NCBI GenBank assembly: GCA_030374765.1
Contig: JARGXX010000044.1
Coordinates: forward strand, 1 to 64,000
Source of the DNA: Agarophyton chilense
Taxonomy: Eukaryota; Rhodophyta; Florideophyceae; Gracilariales; Gracilariaceae
Direction: 5' to 3'
DNA: 64,000 nt
Shown: positions 52,379 through 64,000 of the stretch, one piece after another
How positions within the stretch are numbered: the stretch's first letter is position 1
Layout of the letters: each line of letters begins with the position of its first letter
Position numbers and translations under genes: made by a program
Notes under the pieces: model-generated
Database searches by the model: none
What the model was told of the DNA's origin: nothing
What the model saw: only the letters and a program-made list of their open reading frames with translations

Positions 52379-54339
52379 AAGAGTCTGGGGGCATCAGACA
52401 CAGCGCGGAACCTCTCTTGGTGCCCATCCTTTTGCGTCAGGTGCGACGAGCGCGAATCGCGACATGTCAACAACACCAAAGTTCTTCATAGCATGCCTCA
52501 AGATCTCATACGCAATTTTATAGCCATTTCATCGCCAACGAAGTTATTGATCACTGTCCTGACGATCTTTCACACGAGACAGAAATTGTTGAACAAGCTG
52601 AAGTCGTATATGTCCAAAATGGAATTGCGCTTCCTGCATTGAACCGAGTGGGCGGAAGACGGAATCTAGTGCTTGATAGACATATATGAAGTGCTCGAAA
52701 GCGCCCCAACTCAAAGTAGGAAAACTTTGATTGAAGAGCAGTTTGAACTCCTGTTCGGAAGGAGAAGACCTAGCATTTGAGTTCTGATATTATGACTTCT
52801 ACTGTTTAGAGCTCTGTTGTCATCAACTCCCAAAGCCCACTTCATTCTGACAGACGTTGACAGTTTTGCAGGCGCAAGTCTGAGGTTTACCGACGAGTAG
52901 TACAAAGCGTGGGCGTAGCAGCAACTGTTTTGTACCATGGTGTCCTTTCAGCTCCGTTTGGGAAGTTTAATATTACATTTCCTACGGATTTTCATTAATT
53001 TAAACATAGACACGATTCATCAAGAAAGCGAATTAATTATCACCTGCTGTCATGAAACAGATAGACATTTTTAAGGAGTATGCAAGAAGTTTCGAAATAG
53101 ACAAAGTCACATGTCAAAATTAATACCATCTCATCATTGATGACTTCAAGAAAGTGTCGAACTTTTTGATTTACTCTATTTCGAACTACTTCGCGCCAGA
53201 TTAAAGTTCACTGGCCTTCTCAGAGTGTCTGGAATTTATCTGAGATGTTAATTCTGCTGTTATACGGGGCTTTGGTGTCGTGAATTGTTCCGGGTTGTTT
53301 GTTCCTGTAGGCTGATAGTGCAGTCCTTGATTGCTCTCGTCTCCAATTTTAGTTGCAACTTTTTTTCCTGTGGTATGGAATTCCAATGAATTCGTGCCGC
53401 AGAGTTTTGTTCCGAAATGGGAATCTCTAGAAAGTATCATTCCATAGTCCAGTGATTCAACCAAATGGCGTGAATTCGTAGTGATGGATCGATTTTCTAT
53501 GTCACGTTCTGTGTAATGCTGATGGCGGGTGCACGGAAAAGAGTACGCCCTACTGAATTACGTATTTGATACGCACGACATTCCATCCTTTCCACTAAAA
53601 CAAAAGATGTCTATATGTTGGACTTTTCTGAACAACTAATAGCCTCTCTGTACGGGGTAGCAGGTCATCAGGTGCGTAGATTGAAACGGAAAGAATAGGC
53701 ATGGAACTTCACTTCGATCACGTATTGAGCTTTCGAAAGATCTTGGCTCTGAGACATGATTCGCCTCCTCCGCTTCTTTGTCTTCACGCTAGCCTTCGAA
53801 TATGCGTTGAGAGTACCGATAAAAAGGATGTTGGGGTTTGCTAGGAAAGGAAAACAAGTATCACCAAGCGAAACAGGTTTTTTGTTGCCAGAATTTCAAT
53901 CTCGACTGTTCAAAAGGTGCAGCGGTTAAAGATGATATGTTCTTTCGAAAGCTACAGAAAGAGAGGGCCCCGTGCATAAGACAAAGTTCAAAGTACATAT
54001 TTGAACTTCTGGGTACAAGTGCAATCCACAAATGGTGAGAGAGAAAGAAGACTCGCACCCGATTACAGCTTAGAATATGCTGCTTCCGAATGTGCTCAGA
54101 GTTGAGGCAGCTGAGAAACGGTTGTGTTTCTCTACTAAACCCGGATAGTTCATATGAGGGAATGCAATGCCCTGCTGAACAATGTTTCCGTGTTTTCGGA
54201 ATTCTAGTTAAGCCTAGATTTCATGCGGTGAGCATTTAAAAACTTCTCGGCATTTTCGTAATGCACATGTAGAAAACCGTATTTAATGTGGATTCGAATC
54301 AATCACTTTTCCCAGTTTGTAGCTTTAATTTCACAAACT
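52379..54339. other. decayed sequence, possible gag of remnant 2
   Basis: An 89-codon frame (52373-52642) begins at the putative primer site and could be a gag remnant. From 52640 to 54339 I find no recognisable domain, repeat or RNA gene. The region is AT-rich with scattered stops. Confidence 0.35.
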
Positions 54340-55385
54340 GCATGTCTACAACCTAATGAATTGTTTTACTTCGACTTTTGCTACATGTCACGTGGAGAGG
54401 ATGGCTTTTTGTATGTTCTGGTAGTCAAAAATGATCACAGCGGTTAGTTTTGGCTCACAACCACGACCGAAATCACAGCTGAAGTCGCAGCAAAATTTTT
54501 TGATAAACAGGTTTGCAGCGTTTGGTCTGTCTAACAAGGGGGTCTGTAAACGCGGCTCTCGTTTCAAGAACGAAGTCGTTCGTGTTCTGAAGAAAAGGAC
54601 CAAGCCATCTCATCATTCCACGTTGGCGTGTTGCACTTGGTCAAATGGAAGTGTTGAAGTAGTCTGCCCAGAGCTCCTAAGCGTATCTCGTGCTCTTCTT
54701 TCTGAGTACCAGCTCCCGAAAAGCTGTTGCCCCAGTATTTTGCCAGTTGTACAATATGCTTTGAACAATCCGATATTTACCGACTCGATAACCGTTGTCT
54801 TTGACGGTGTTTACTGATCATAACCAGGACTCGCCGCTTACTGCTATTCACCGGAAAGTTGGTGAGAAAGTGGGAGTTCTTGAACTCAAAGACATTAAAA
54901 AAGGCTCAACTATACCGCATTAGACAGCTGCAATTCGCCTTGGACGGAATCATATTTACCAAGGGTTACTCCATTCTTCGGGGTGTACTGCAGCGTGAGC
55001 GGACTAAAAAACAATCACTCAAGTGGGTTGGACCATATTGCGTACTCGAATGTCGAAACGAGTATATCATCCTTTTCGAGTCTTCACATGACGGTCATAA
55101 GGAAGAGTTACACGGTCGCAGGTTGAAATTCTCTCGAAACAAAAGTTTCGAAGTCACTGAAGAAGTTAGACACTATCTTGCCTCTCAAGAAAATGAACTG
55201 TTGGTTATTGACCGTTTTCTAAAATATCAAATGCCGATAAGAGAATATTGAGTTACTTCAAAAATGACGCTGATTCTCTGACGAGGAAACGGACTGGATA
55301 ACTTTGAACAGTCTACGCGGGGATGTCCCTATTCTGGTTTCCGGATACATGGATGAATTGGAGAAGACGGAAACTCAACGTAACC
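54340..55385 (+). pseudogene. chromodomain Ty3/gypsy remnant 2: integrase end and chromodomain
   Basis: FYFDFCYMSRGEDGFLYVLV (first Asp), a stop at 54448 in HSG-stop-FWL, then WSNGSVEVVCPELL (catalytic Glu) in frame 54431-54817. A GPY/F-like WVGPYCVLECRNEY lies at about 55025. A chromodomain tail DEETDWITLNSLRGDVPILV (about 55285-55344) sits in another frame. It parallels remnant 1 segment by segment, with many lesions, and RT is not seen. Confidence 0.8.
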
Positions 55386-55450
55386 GCTCTATTGTTTCGT
55401 CTATATCGAAGTGACCTCCGTACGCTTGCACGTCACAACTCATAGGGCCC

Positions 55451-55807
55451 TGTTGTATCGACCGACTCCACGACATCGCGCACTATGATGACCGACGTAT
55501 TCAAATTCTTTCAGCGCTAACGGAGTGCGTGCTGCTTTGTCATGTGCATATTATACAAAGGCATGAATATGCATTCTGTTCTCGATACTGGTCATGAGAC
55601 TTTATTTCTGCTTTTCTGTCTTGAATTCGATGGTAGGCATCAGCAGTTTTTTCGGTTGCCTCTCGTTAGTAATTGCTCTTGCTAGAACTATCATTAGTAC
55701 CTCTTCAAGCACTATTAATAAATGCTTTCAGCAGCCACGCTGAAAGCAACCCTAAAGGGCATTGCAATGAATTTGCATCTGAGGTTTGCCTTATATTGTG
55801 CTCTTTG
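55451..55807. other. possible 3' LTR of remnant 2, then spacer
   Basis: CATAGGGCCC-TGTTGTATCGACC mirrors the CATAGGGGGAC-TGTTGACC junction of remnant 1, suggesting an LTR start. Similarity fades within ~60 bp. Confidence 0.3.
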
Positions 55808-56253
55808 TGTTAAGGAGCGACGATAACGGTTGAGCTCTGTAAACCGCCGGGCCCTGAGGAATCTTACAGACGCCACGTCGACTGGCCGACCTCAGCTCGA
55901 CTCAGGGAGATTATTAATTAATTTTAATTATTGTTATAGATTAGCATTCCAGTATCAGGGAGATCCCAGCGCCTCGCCAGTACTATTTACTTGGCTCGAG
56001 CGACGCTTCTCCCTTAGAGTAAAATAGGCACCGTTAGGATACTAAGTAACCCCCTTTGGTATATTCGGTCCACCAATTGGTCTTCAAGCCATCGTTTCCG
56101 TAGCTCCAACCTGTAAGACTACGCAGTAAACGCCAGCCCATTGCACCAAGTACACTGGGAGTGCCGCCGTCAAGAATTCGAACCTTAGGACCCGCTCTAC
56201 CACGCTACCACCGGTCGATACCTGTACGCTGACCCACCCGTCATTGCGTTACA
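55808..56253. repeat. 446-bp repeat, copy 2
   Basis: Same orientation, length and minus-strand A/B-box-like motifs as 49042-49487. It is flanked by CTTTG and ATTTG, a 4/5 match, which suggests an independent insertion and not one half of a long element. Confidence 0.75.
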
Positions 56254-56735
56254 ATTTGCTGTCGAGACTACGAATCAGTACGATCTTTACCTGACGTTTT
56301 TCCCTTTTCCCTACACTCTGCTGTGCGGGTCTTAAGCCCCGTCAGCAACATAGCTTCCGCTGTGCAGGATACCATCTACGGCATGGGCAGAACCCGTGTA
56401 TATGAAATTATGGAGACGGAGCACAATCTAGACGAATACTTTGACACTGAAACCGTACATACCCACACTTCAGTACATCAGTTTCCAGAAGAAAAAATTG
56501 CTCCATCGGACAGCAATTTTCAAGTGTTGGAGACGAGATTAGGGTGCATTGGTGAGATCAAAAGCAGTATTACAGGGATATTTAACGCAGAAGGAGGTAC
56601 TAAACGGAGCAGAAGTGCAACTTTTCCCGGGACAGGAACTTCGCAGTACTGAAGGAAGTCACTCGTAATCACTACGAGGCTTTCAGGGCAACGTAGTTCA
56701 TGATTCACCAGACTCAGGGACCCCCTTCTCACGCA
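56254..56735 (+). other. unassigned; 109-codon ORF
   Basis: A frame at 56323-56652 includes SPVSNIASAVQDTIYG, faintly like the integrase-RT linker of the tandem copia (KEDSIASMIQEAID). It could be the upstream part of the copia remnant that follows. Confidence 0.3.
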
Positions 56736-58270
56736 ACCGAAAATGCGTCCGCCAAAGAAGATAAGTCGTTATAGAGGATTGTCAAAGATATCCCTGTCTC
56801 AAACGTTCCTTCGAATGTAAACAATGTGTCTCGTCATGTAATCTACAAGGTGAAAAGGTATGAGGATGATCGTTTTACACTGAAAGCCCGCATGGCCTCG
56901 CATGAGAGCAAAGACAGAGACAGAGAAATGCTTAATACGGACTCTGCCAAATGCGCCCCGGTTGGAATTCGAATGTTGCTTTTCCCTGCAGTGATCTTCA
57001 ATTGGACACCAGCAAGAATCGATAAGAAGAGCGCCGTTTTGCAGACTGAGGCTCAGAGAGACGTCTACCTGATCACAGCGAGAGAATGCAACACAAAGTA
57101 GTACCATTACTGGTTACTTCTGTCCGCCGCACACGGACTTGCATGTGCAGCAGCGAAGTGGCAGCATCTTAGCCACAACGTACTTCGTGGATTAGGGTTT
57201 CAGCAATTATTCTACGTTTAACAGCTGTTCTATCGAATCAGCAACAGCCGAACATGTATCTAGACTGTCAAGCGGGTCGATGACATTCTTTATGCATCGT
57301 CAGGGCAGAAAATGTCAGCAGTGGTCAGGAAAATATCTGAAGAGCACCAACTCGGCACTGTTGTCAACAGACCAGCACAACTGAACTTTCATGGACTTCT
57401 TGTTCAGCAGTACGATGACGGTACTATCACTGTAGATGGTGAGGAAAAGTTGCTAAGCTACAAAAAGTATAAGGTCAGCAGACCAAGACGCAAAAATTTT
57501 GAAAAGCTTCTCAATAGGATTTAGGCATCTGCTTCTCACTCAATCATCTGTTAGATTGGGTGGTTAGGGATTTCTGCTTCGCCATTTTGTGCTTATGCTT
57601 CTTTTTCGCTTCAGCAAAAAATCTTATGCCACTAGTGAGAGACATTTTGTCAAAAAACAAGGTGATGGAAAACCTCAATAGACGTGGATCATTGATTAGG
57701 TGCAGTAAGCTTTCAGATGACAAGTAGTATGAAATGTCACTGGTTGTGTTCTCTGATGCCAGTAAAAGTATTAATAATGGAAAACCTGGACTCTTGGTAA
57801 GTGTACTGTTTGGGAGCTTGTCTATCCATCAAGTTTTCCACACACTCAGCTGGTCCTGTCATAAATCTCAACACCCAGTTAAGTCCGTCGGATCTGCTGA
57901 AACCCTTGCCACAGGCGAAACTATAGACGAAGAGAAGGTTTTCACCAAAGCAATGCAAGTTCTTTGTGGTATCAAGAAGGATTTTTGGATTGTAGTAGAA
58001 TTCGAAGATGTATGCATAACGCTTTCTACATGCAGGAATACGACTGATCGATCCAGTCGTGGAGGTGTCAAAATCATCCGATAAGACTTCAAAACCGAGG
58101 AAATTTCCCCCATGATATGGATTCCGTACAGGTGTAACTATACTGATCCTTCCATTAAGGCAGACCGCCCTATGACTGAAGCAATCCAGCTCGTGCTGCC
58201 AACCGGTAATATTTCCGTTGAATTTGATTGCTTGTTTCAAATCATTCAAACAAGTGGACAGGATAAATAA
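56736..58270 (+). pseudogene. copia RT-RNase H remnant (third member of the family)
   Basis: SRHVIYKVKRYEDDRFTLKA and DSAKCAPVGIRMLL match the RT N-terminus of the tandem element. LLSAAHGLACAAAKWQ and VDDILYAS (the VDD site, about 57280) follow, then SRPRRKN. RNase H reads VVFSDASKSI, KSVGSAETLATGE and TLSTCRNTTDRSSRGG (57734-58084). At least five stops and several shifts. Ends near 58270. No LTR identified on either side. Confidence 0.85.
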
Positions 58271-58744
58271 GTTACGAAAAGAGGTGAGTGTGAAGGCCGT
58301 GTCTTCCTGCTTGAGGCGGACAATATGCATGGGATTTGTTGCCGTGTTACCTGAGACATGGTATCGTGTATCTACTTTGTGCTGAATTGGATCATCGAAC
58401 AGGTAAACTTCTGCATGAGTTGTAATCTATAGTTCTACGACAGGTTTAGCATATGTAATCCGTAGTTCTGTGAATATTGGGAGCTCCAGAGGTCGAGGGA
58501 CCCAAAAAGTCTTACAGACGCGTATTAAACTGTTTTGATCTTGTTTGCTGTTGTGTTGATTCGGCGACCGGCGTCCAGATGTCAAAGATGAGCGTAGAGA
58601 TGTTAAACAATGTTGATCAAAAGTAAAGGTAGTTTTCTTGGTTGTGAACGTGATGAGGGAAATGTAAAAGTTGGGAAGACAATTCTCCTTATATAGACTA
58701 TATAAAATATATCATAGCAGAGAACCAGAAATTTACTGTTTCAG
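58271..58744. other. no gene recognised
   Basis: Spacer between the RT remnant and the 5' LTR of copia copy B. It may include the lost 3' LTR of the remnant. TATATAGACTATATAAAATATAT near 58690 is AT-rich only. Confidence 0.45.
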
Positions 58745-58850
58745 TGCTTGACTGCACACACACGACACACACATACAACACTGCACTAGACATTGTCCCG
58801 ACCGGCGTCGCACCCGAGAGTAACGAGAACGACCACCGTTGTCCGTCACA
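58745..58850 (+). repeat. copia copy B 5' LTR
   Basis: 106 bp, TG..CA, matching the last ~104 bp of the 3' LTR. It lacks the extra ~47 bp at that LTR's start. TTCAG precedes it and GTCAG follows the 3' LTR, a 4/5 match for a target duplication. Confidence 0.7.
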
Positions 58851-58866
58851 GATTATGGAACCCACG
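58851..58866 (+). promoter_or_regulatory. primer-binding site, initiator-tRNA half type (degenerate)
   Basis: GATTATGGAACCCACG right after the LTR resembles the complement of the initiator tRNA anticodon loop (GGTTATGGGCCCAGCACG) with several changes. This lineage differs from the tandem element yet appears to use the same primer mode. Confidence 0.5.
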
Positions 58867-59181
58867 ATACGCTGACTCCACTCCAATTTCTTCTCTTCTC
58901 GTCATCACACCCTTTCTTCTCTCGATCTTCCTCCTTTACTTAACACGTCCTGCGACTATTTACCGTCACCACGCACTTTTCTCTATTCCCCAAATCAGCA
59001 CGGCGCCACACAACAGTCTTTTAAAACGGAATTCTCAACCGCTCGATCGAACAGACTCAAACGCCGTGAGCTTCTCAAAGCAAACAACGGTCATATACTT
59101 GAACTCTACAAAAACGCTCTGATCACCGATAGTGACAGACACATCCCTACAGATCGCACAACAAAATTTCATAACTCAGCC

Positions 59182-60309
59182 ATGGAAACAAAACATCATG
59201 TCCCCAAACTTGACGGCAACAACCCTGTCTACTGGAAAATGGCGCTAAAATCTACTGCAACAACTATTGATGCCGCTGATAACATCCGCCAAAATCCAGT
59301 CCCTCCCGTTGACCCTGCACAGTTAGAGACACACAACAAAAGAAAGCACACACTAAGGGCACCCATCCTATGAACCGTTCCACCAGACATCCTAAACCTC
59401 CTGAGCATAGGAAGTGACCCCACCCCAAACAACCTAGTCGATTCAATAATACAACATCTGCAGACAAAAACTGCCGCAGATCAGAAGTACTTGAAATCGG
59501 AGGCAGAATCTCTGCACCTTACTCCGGACATTTCTATGGATGACTAGGTATCCAATCACAACTCTATAAGAGCCCGAATGATCGCCTCAAAGTTCCCCAA
59601 CATCACGGACGAAACCACTACCATGGAATTACTCATAGACAGTCTCCGGTACAACCCCAGCACCGTTGACGTCGGACGACAACACCTTGCTATCAACCCC
59701 CCAACCGTGAAAGATTTCCTGCATCATTTCCACCTCCTCAGGTCGTATAGCACGCCCGTATCGCCCCCCCTGTCATCTACGCTTTACACAACCGTGCAAT
59801 TTCCCCAACAACCCCGAGCTGCACCTCAACCATACTAACAGCCCCGAATGCCTCCACGTTGCCAGCCACCTCAGCCAGCATTCTGGCCCTGTACATTCCA
59901 CCAACAGTTCATGCGAGTACCGCCTAGCCACACTGATGAACAGTGCAGGGATATACGCCATCCAAAATTCAACCAGCCAGGACAACCTCTCAAGAACGAA
60001 GCCCTGCCACGTGCCCCGCAAGCCAACCAAGTCGTAGCGATGCCACACCCCGTCCAAGTCCCCTACATCCACCCGAACCTGAACCCGTTCCCCCCCGCTC
60101 TGCCTCCAAACTGGGCATACGCGGCTTACCTAGCCAACCCTGCACCCCACGAACCGGACCTTCAACCAATTCAACGCAACGACGAACAAAATGATATCGA
60201 AGGTATGTTCGCATTAGACTTCGCTGCCCACCCCACACACATCCACACCCCCCTCAATCATTATCACCAATATCAAACGTTTCCACACGCACCGCCGCTA
60301 ACCACTTAA
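59182..60309 (+). pseudogene. copia gag, copy B
   Basis: One frame interrupted by stops at 59371, 59548 and 59836. It starts METKHHVPKLDGNNPVYWKM, the typical copia gag opening (KLDG.NY..WK). A Cys/His motif, C-T-F-H-x9-H-x4-C (about 59890-59945), stands where the usual zinc knuckle would be. The tail is Pro/Gln-rich. The protease active site cannot be found between gag and the protease C-terminus at 60390. Confidence 0.8.
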
Positions 60310-60326
60310 CCCCATGCACCCATGCT

Positions 60327-63300
60327 GGTCCAATTCAGATCCGCCTGAGCAACAAACATGACCCACTGCAAGTCACGTGCGTTGCAACCAATGCGCTCCA
60401 TACCAACCTTCTCTCCGTTCATGACACCGCACGTAAGTCCGGCGCAGTGGTCTTCACTCCACGCCAATGTTTTATCCTAAACTTACAAAAACCACAGTTG
60501 CCCCTCATAGTCGCCACCGTTCCATAGAACAACCACTCCTATACTCTGCATACCATTAAATCCCCCAATGCCTCTGGCGCCCGAACAATCACACGGCGCA
60601 AGCGCCCCGCACAACCCAAAACCATACCATATTCCGGCCCCAAAAACCCGCTCATATTACGCCAAACCCCAGCGTTTCGATCCAAGAAACACCCAAGACC
60701 AACTACCACCCCGCGTCTGAACTAAATACCACCAACATATCCCGCTCCCGACCTCAATCCAACAGCACATTCATATTACCACTGGCACGTCACACTCAAC
60801 CACATGAGCCTCAACAAGATCCATCGTATGGCCAATTCGAAAACGGTCCCCCTACTACCCACAACCTTCCGAAATACGCCTCCTCCTATTACGTGCTCCA
60901 CCTGCCCAACTGCGAAACAGAAACCCCTTGTACACAAAACCCAACACCACAACTACACATTAGGTTTATACATAAGCAGCGATACATGTGGCCCCTTTAA
61001 ACCACGCTCCCGCCACGGAAACCCACACTACGTAAGCTACCTGGACATCGCAAGTAAATTTCTCATCATATTCTTCATACCAGAGCGCAGCAACGCCAAA
61101 CAAACAACCCCCTATAGCCATCGCCTACATCAGTGCTCAACAGGGCCAACCACCATCCATCTACCGCTCGGACAACGCCGGAGAATTTCAGAGCAACGAA
61201 ATGAACGCATTGTACAACCAACACGGCATACAATACAGCTCCACCACTCCCCATAAACCACAAGAGAATTCGCTCTCTGAAAGAGTAAACCAAACCATCG
61301 TGACAGCAACCCAAGCAGAACTCCACCACTCCCAACTCAACGAGACATTCTGGGAGGATGCCAAGAAAGATGTGGTCTATAAATACAACATTACCCTCCA
61401 TGACGCCACAGGAAAGACACCTTTCCAAATCTGGCACAAAAGCACACCCGAACTCACACGCATGTTTTCATTTGGACAATTCGGCACCCTACCCAACTAC
61501 CATCAACAGAAAACCAAATTTGAAGCCCGCACAGATCCTGCTCGTTTCATGTACAACATCTCACAGACCCGTATATTGGCTATCAACCTCCACACCAACC
61601 AATATACGCACCTCCGCTCTATCGACTTCCGCCCCTACTTCCACCATCTCGACGCCCTTTACCACCGGCCACAAGGGAATAAACAGGCCTTCATGTCAGT
61701 ATTACCCATCCCGCAACCGATTCCTCTTACCATCACACCCAACACGCCACCTCCCCAAACCACCGACCAAGCCAAGCGATACACCGACGCAAACCACTGG
61801 GCTGCAGCGCATGATGGCGAACTAGAAACACTAGACAAACACGAAACAACTGAATGGATTCCAAACTCTGAACTACCACCACAAACCAAGACCATTCCAC
61901 TGAAAATGACCTACCGCTACAAACGATAGGATGATGGCTCTACAACAAGACACAAAGCAAGATGCAACGTGCAAGGCGACTGCATGCTCCCACATGTACA
62001 CTTTGATCCAGACCGCGTCACAACTTACACCGCTGAATGCCCCTCAACCAGATCCATTATGTGTCTAGCTGCCGCTTTCCATCTTAAACTAGAACAGTTT
62101 GATATATCATCTGCATTCTTCCACGAACGATATGAACACTCCACACCTGTATTCGTGCGACAAATCCCTCGCTTCGATGGTTCCTACAAACACAAGGGCC
62201 GAGCTGGGATACTCAAAGGAAACCTGTGCGGTATCCCTCCTGCCTCCCACATATACTTCGAGGCATTAGCATCATTCCTGAAAAGCAAAGGCTACATTCA
62301 AACTAACAGCGATCCCTGCCTCTTCCTCCGCCTCACATCGGACGGCTCCATCATAATAAGCGTGACCATCGATGACTTCTTAGCGGCTGCTCCAATAAAG
62401 TCCATGATAGATGATCTCTACGACACTCTCCGGTCCAGATACAAGATACGACGACTAGGCCCACCAAAACTCTTTCTCAATTGGCGCATTGAAAGATTCC
62501 CGAACTGTGCCATCCACATCTCCCAACCTCATACCATCCGTGCAATTCTCGAAAAACACAACCTTCTCCACTGTAGTCCCAAGCCAACCCCATAAATCGA
62601 ACCAAACCCCAAAAAGCCACCCGACCAATCTGCACCACTGCCACCGGAGAAAGAATTCGCATACCGCCAAAGAATTGGAGAGCTTCGCTATGTAGCTGAT
62701 TCCACAAGACAGGACATAACCCACATTATAAGCCGCCTGGCTACCAACATGAAAACTCCAACACAAAAGAATTGGGAACAACTCCGCTACTCCCTGAAAT
62801 ACCTCAAAGGCACAATAAGCCACGTAATTCTCTACAAGCAGGCCGCCCCTTCCACTCTAGTATCATACGCAGACGCGGTTTCGCAAATGCGTCAGATCGA
62901 AAGTCATACTCTGAAATAGTACACCTCTTAACAAAAAGCCCAGTAATGTGGCAATCGACAAAGCAGAAGAGGATCGCTCTATCGATATGCGAAGCAGAGT
63001 ATCATGCGGCGTCAGCGGCCTCTCAGCAAACAATGTGGCTGCGCCGACTGCTGTGTTACATCGGCTACTCCCAGAAGTCCGCGACTCTACTACACATGGA
63101 CAATAATGCCCCAATCTTGGTAGCATACCAAACGGCCCCCACCAAGCACCGGAAGTATTGCCACCTCCGCAGACATTACCTCCATGACCTCATCAAAAGC
63201 AAGCGCATCCTTATCCAGCACACCCCCACCATATCCATGCTCGCAGACATTCTGACGAAAGCGCTCAAGAAACAGACGTTCACTCGACTTCGAAACGCCC

Positions 63301-63353
63301 TCAACATCGTGCCGCCACCCCCAAACTACCATCATCGTGCAGGGAAATGCTAG
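60327..63353 (+). pseudogene. copia pol, copy B
   Basis: Domain order as in copy A: protease end, GAG-pre-integrase and integrase zinc region, RSDNAGEF (Asp), RT with FDISSAFFHERYE (first catalytic Asp) and VTIDDFL, RNase H with SICEAEYHAASA, HMDNNAP and the terminal ADILTKAL. Frameshifts near 61110 and 62875 and the stop at 62593 are shared with copy A. The TAG at 61927 is private, while the three copy-A stops read as sense here, so each copy kept decaying after duplication. Confidence 0.9.
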
Positions 63354-63499
63354 ACTGCACAAACAACCCACGCTGATGGCAGTTTTTCAGCGCAGCTAGA
63401 CTGCACACACACGACACACACGTGCAACACTGCACTAGACATAGTCTCGACCGGCGTCGCACCCGAGAGTAAAGAGAACGACCACCCTTGTCCGTCACA
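63348..63499 (+). repeat. copia copy B 3' LTR
   Basis: 152 bp, one base different from the LTR of copy A, starting TG after the CAGGGAAA purine run. Confidence 0.75.
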
Positions 63500-64000
63500 G
63501 TCAGGAAGTATATGTAGGTGTACCTGATTGGTCACATACAATTTCCAACAACGCATTAGGCTGGCACATTAGTAAATCCCTGCTATTTCTATATGGATAT
63601 ATTTACAGCAAGGCGCCAGCCTAACCGTAGCGATGAAGGTTCCATAACATTTGCAAACCGTAATTTTCATAGTTACTGTGGCATGCTTTGCGTGAGGTCT
63701 ATGAGCCGTCAGTCTGAAGCGCTTTATGAGTGCCGTTTGCGCCTAACTCAAGAATATCTCCTACTTATGTCGCTAGGAAAGGCCTGCGATTGTGCGCAAG
63801 ATTTTGTTACAGCTGTGTGGCGCATTTTTCATCTACGAAATTGTTTTCCTCCCCCCCATTTTCAAATCGCTAAAAGCCAGTAGACAGAATTCCGTCATTG
63901 TGGCGGGAAAAGGCCCAGTTATCTCAACCTCGTAGAAATGAGAGCAGCAGACTCGGTGGCTGCTTAAAGAGTGCTTTGGTTCGCACAAACTGCAGTTCGT
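63500..64000. repeat. segmentally duplicated 3' flank, right copy
   Basis: Matches 3175-3675 with about one mismatch and continues past the window, so the full duplication length is unknown. Confidence 0.85.

Larger units (their letters stand above)
58745..63499 (+). mobile_element. Ty1/copia element, copy B, full length but dead
   Basis: LTR, primer site, gag, protease end, integrase, RT, RNase H and LTR are all present in 4.75 kb. Gag has three in-frame stops. Pol has the two frameshifts shared with copy A and a private TAG at 61927. Differences from copy A over the shared ~2.9 kb of pol are about 2%. Confidence 0.92.

Overview
The window is eukaryotic nuclear DNA made mostly of retroelements, with spliced-looking gene pieces between them. 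I see no prokaryotic operons, rRNA or intact tRNA genes. The host cannot be fixed from sequence alone. A retinoblastoma-family gene, copia elements of an algal/aquatic-looking type and a chromovirus resembling oomycete/algal families fit a red alga or another alga/protist (low confidence).

Layout, left to right. (1) 1-3174: 5'-cut Ty1/copia element (copy A). It and its 3' flank recur at 60325-64000. (2) 4357-14068, minus strand: a second copia lineage as LTR-internal-LTR-internal-LTR, bounded by a perfect 5-bp target duplication. Its two internal regions are almost identical. Each has gag-protease, integrase and RT/RNase H frames, a Tudor-like domain before the RT, and a gag start codon lying inside the primer-binding site. 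(3) 15131-27950: a C2H2 zinc-finger locus built as a tail-to-tail inverted duplication. The right side has expanded into 3.9 tandem copies of a 2518-bp unit (16680-26515), and diverged inverted arms of about 0.57 kb bound the locus. (4) About 28340-31210: a decayed retinoblastoma-related gene. (5) 32720-37697: a decayed relative of the tandem copia. (6) 37764-47980: a Ty3/gypsy element with 582-bp LTRs, a perfect CGGGC target duplication, and two antisense ORFs between pol and the 3' LTR. (7) 49042-56253: two chromodomain-bearing Ty3/gypsy remnants between two 446-bp repeats. (8) 56736-58270: another copia RT/RNase H remnant. (9) 58745-63499: copia copy B with both LTRs, then the duplicated flank to the window end.

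Only the tandem copia and the zinc-finger array look young: repeat copies differ at a handful of bases. Everything else carries in-frame stops, frameshifts or deletions. Domain calls rest on motifs read by eye; no database search was possible. Coordinates of element edges come from where repeat copies start and stop matching.
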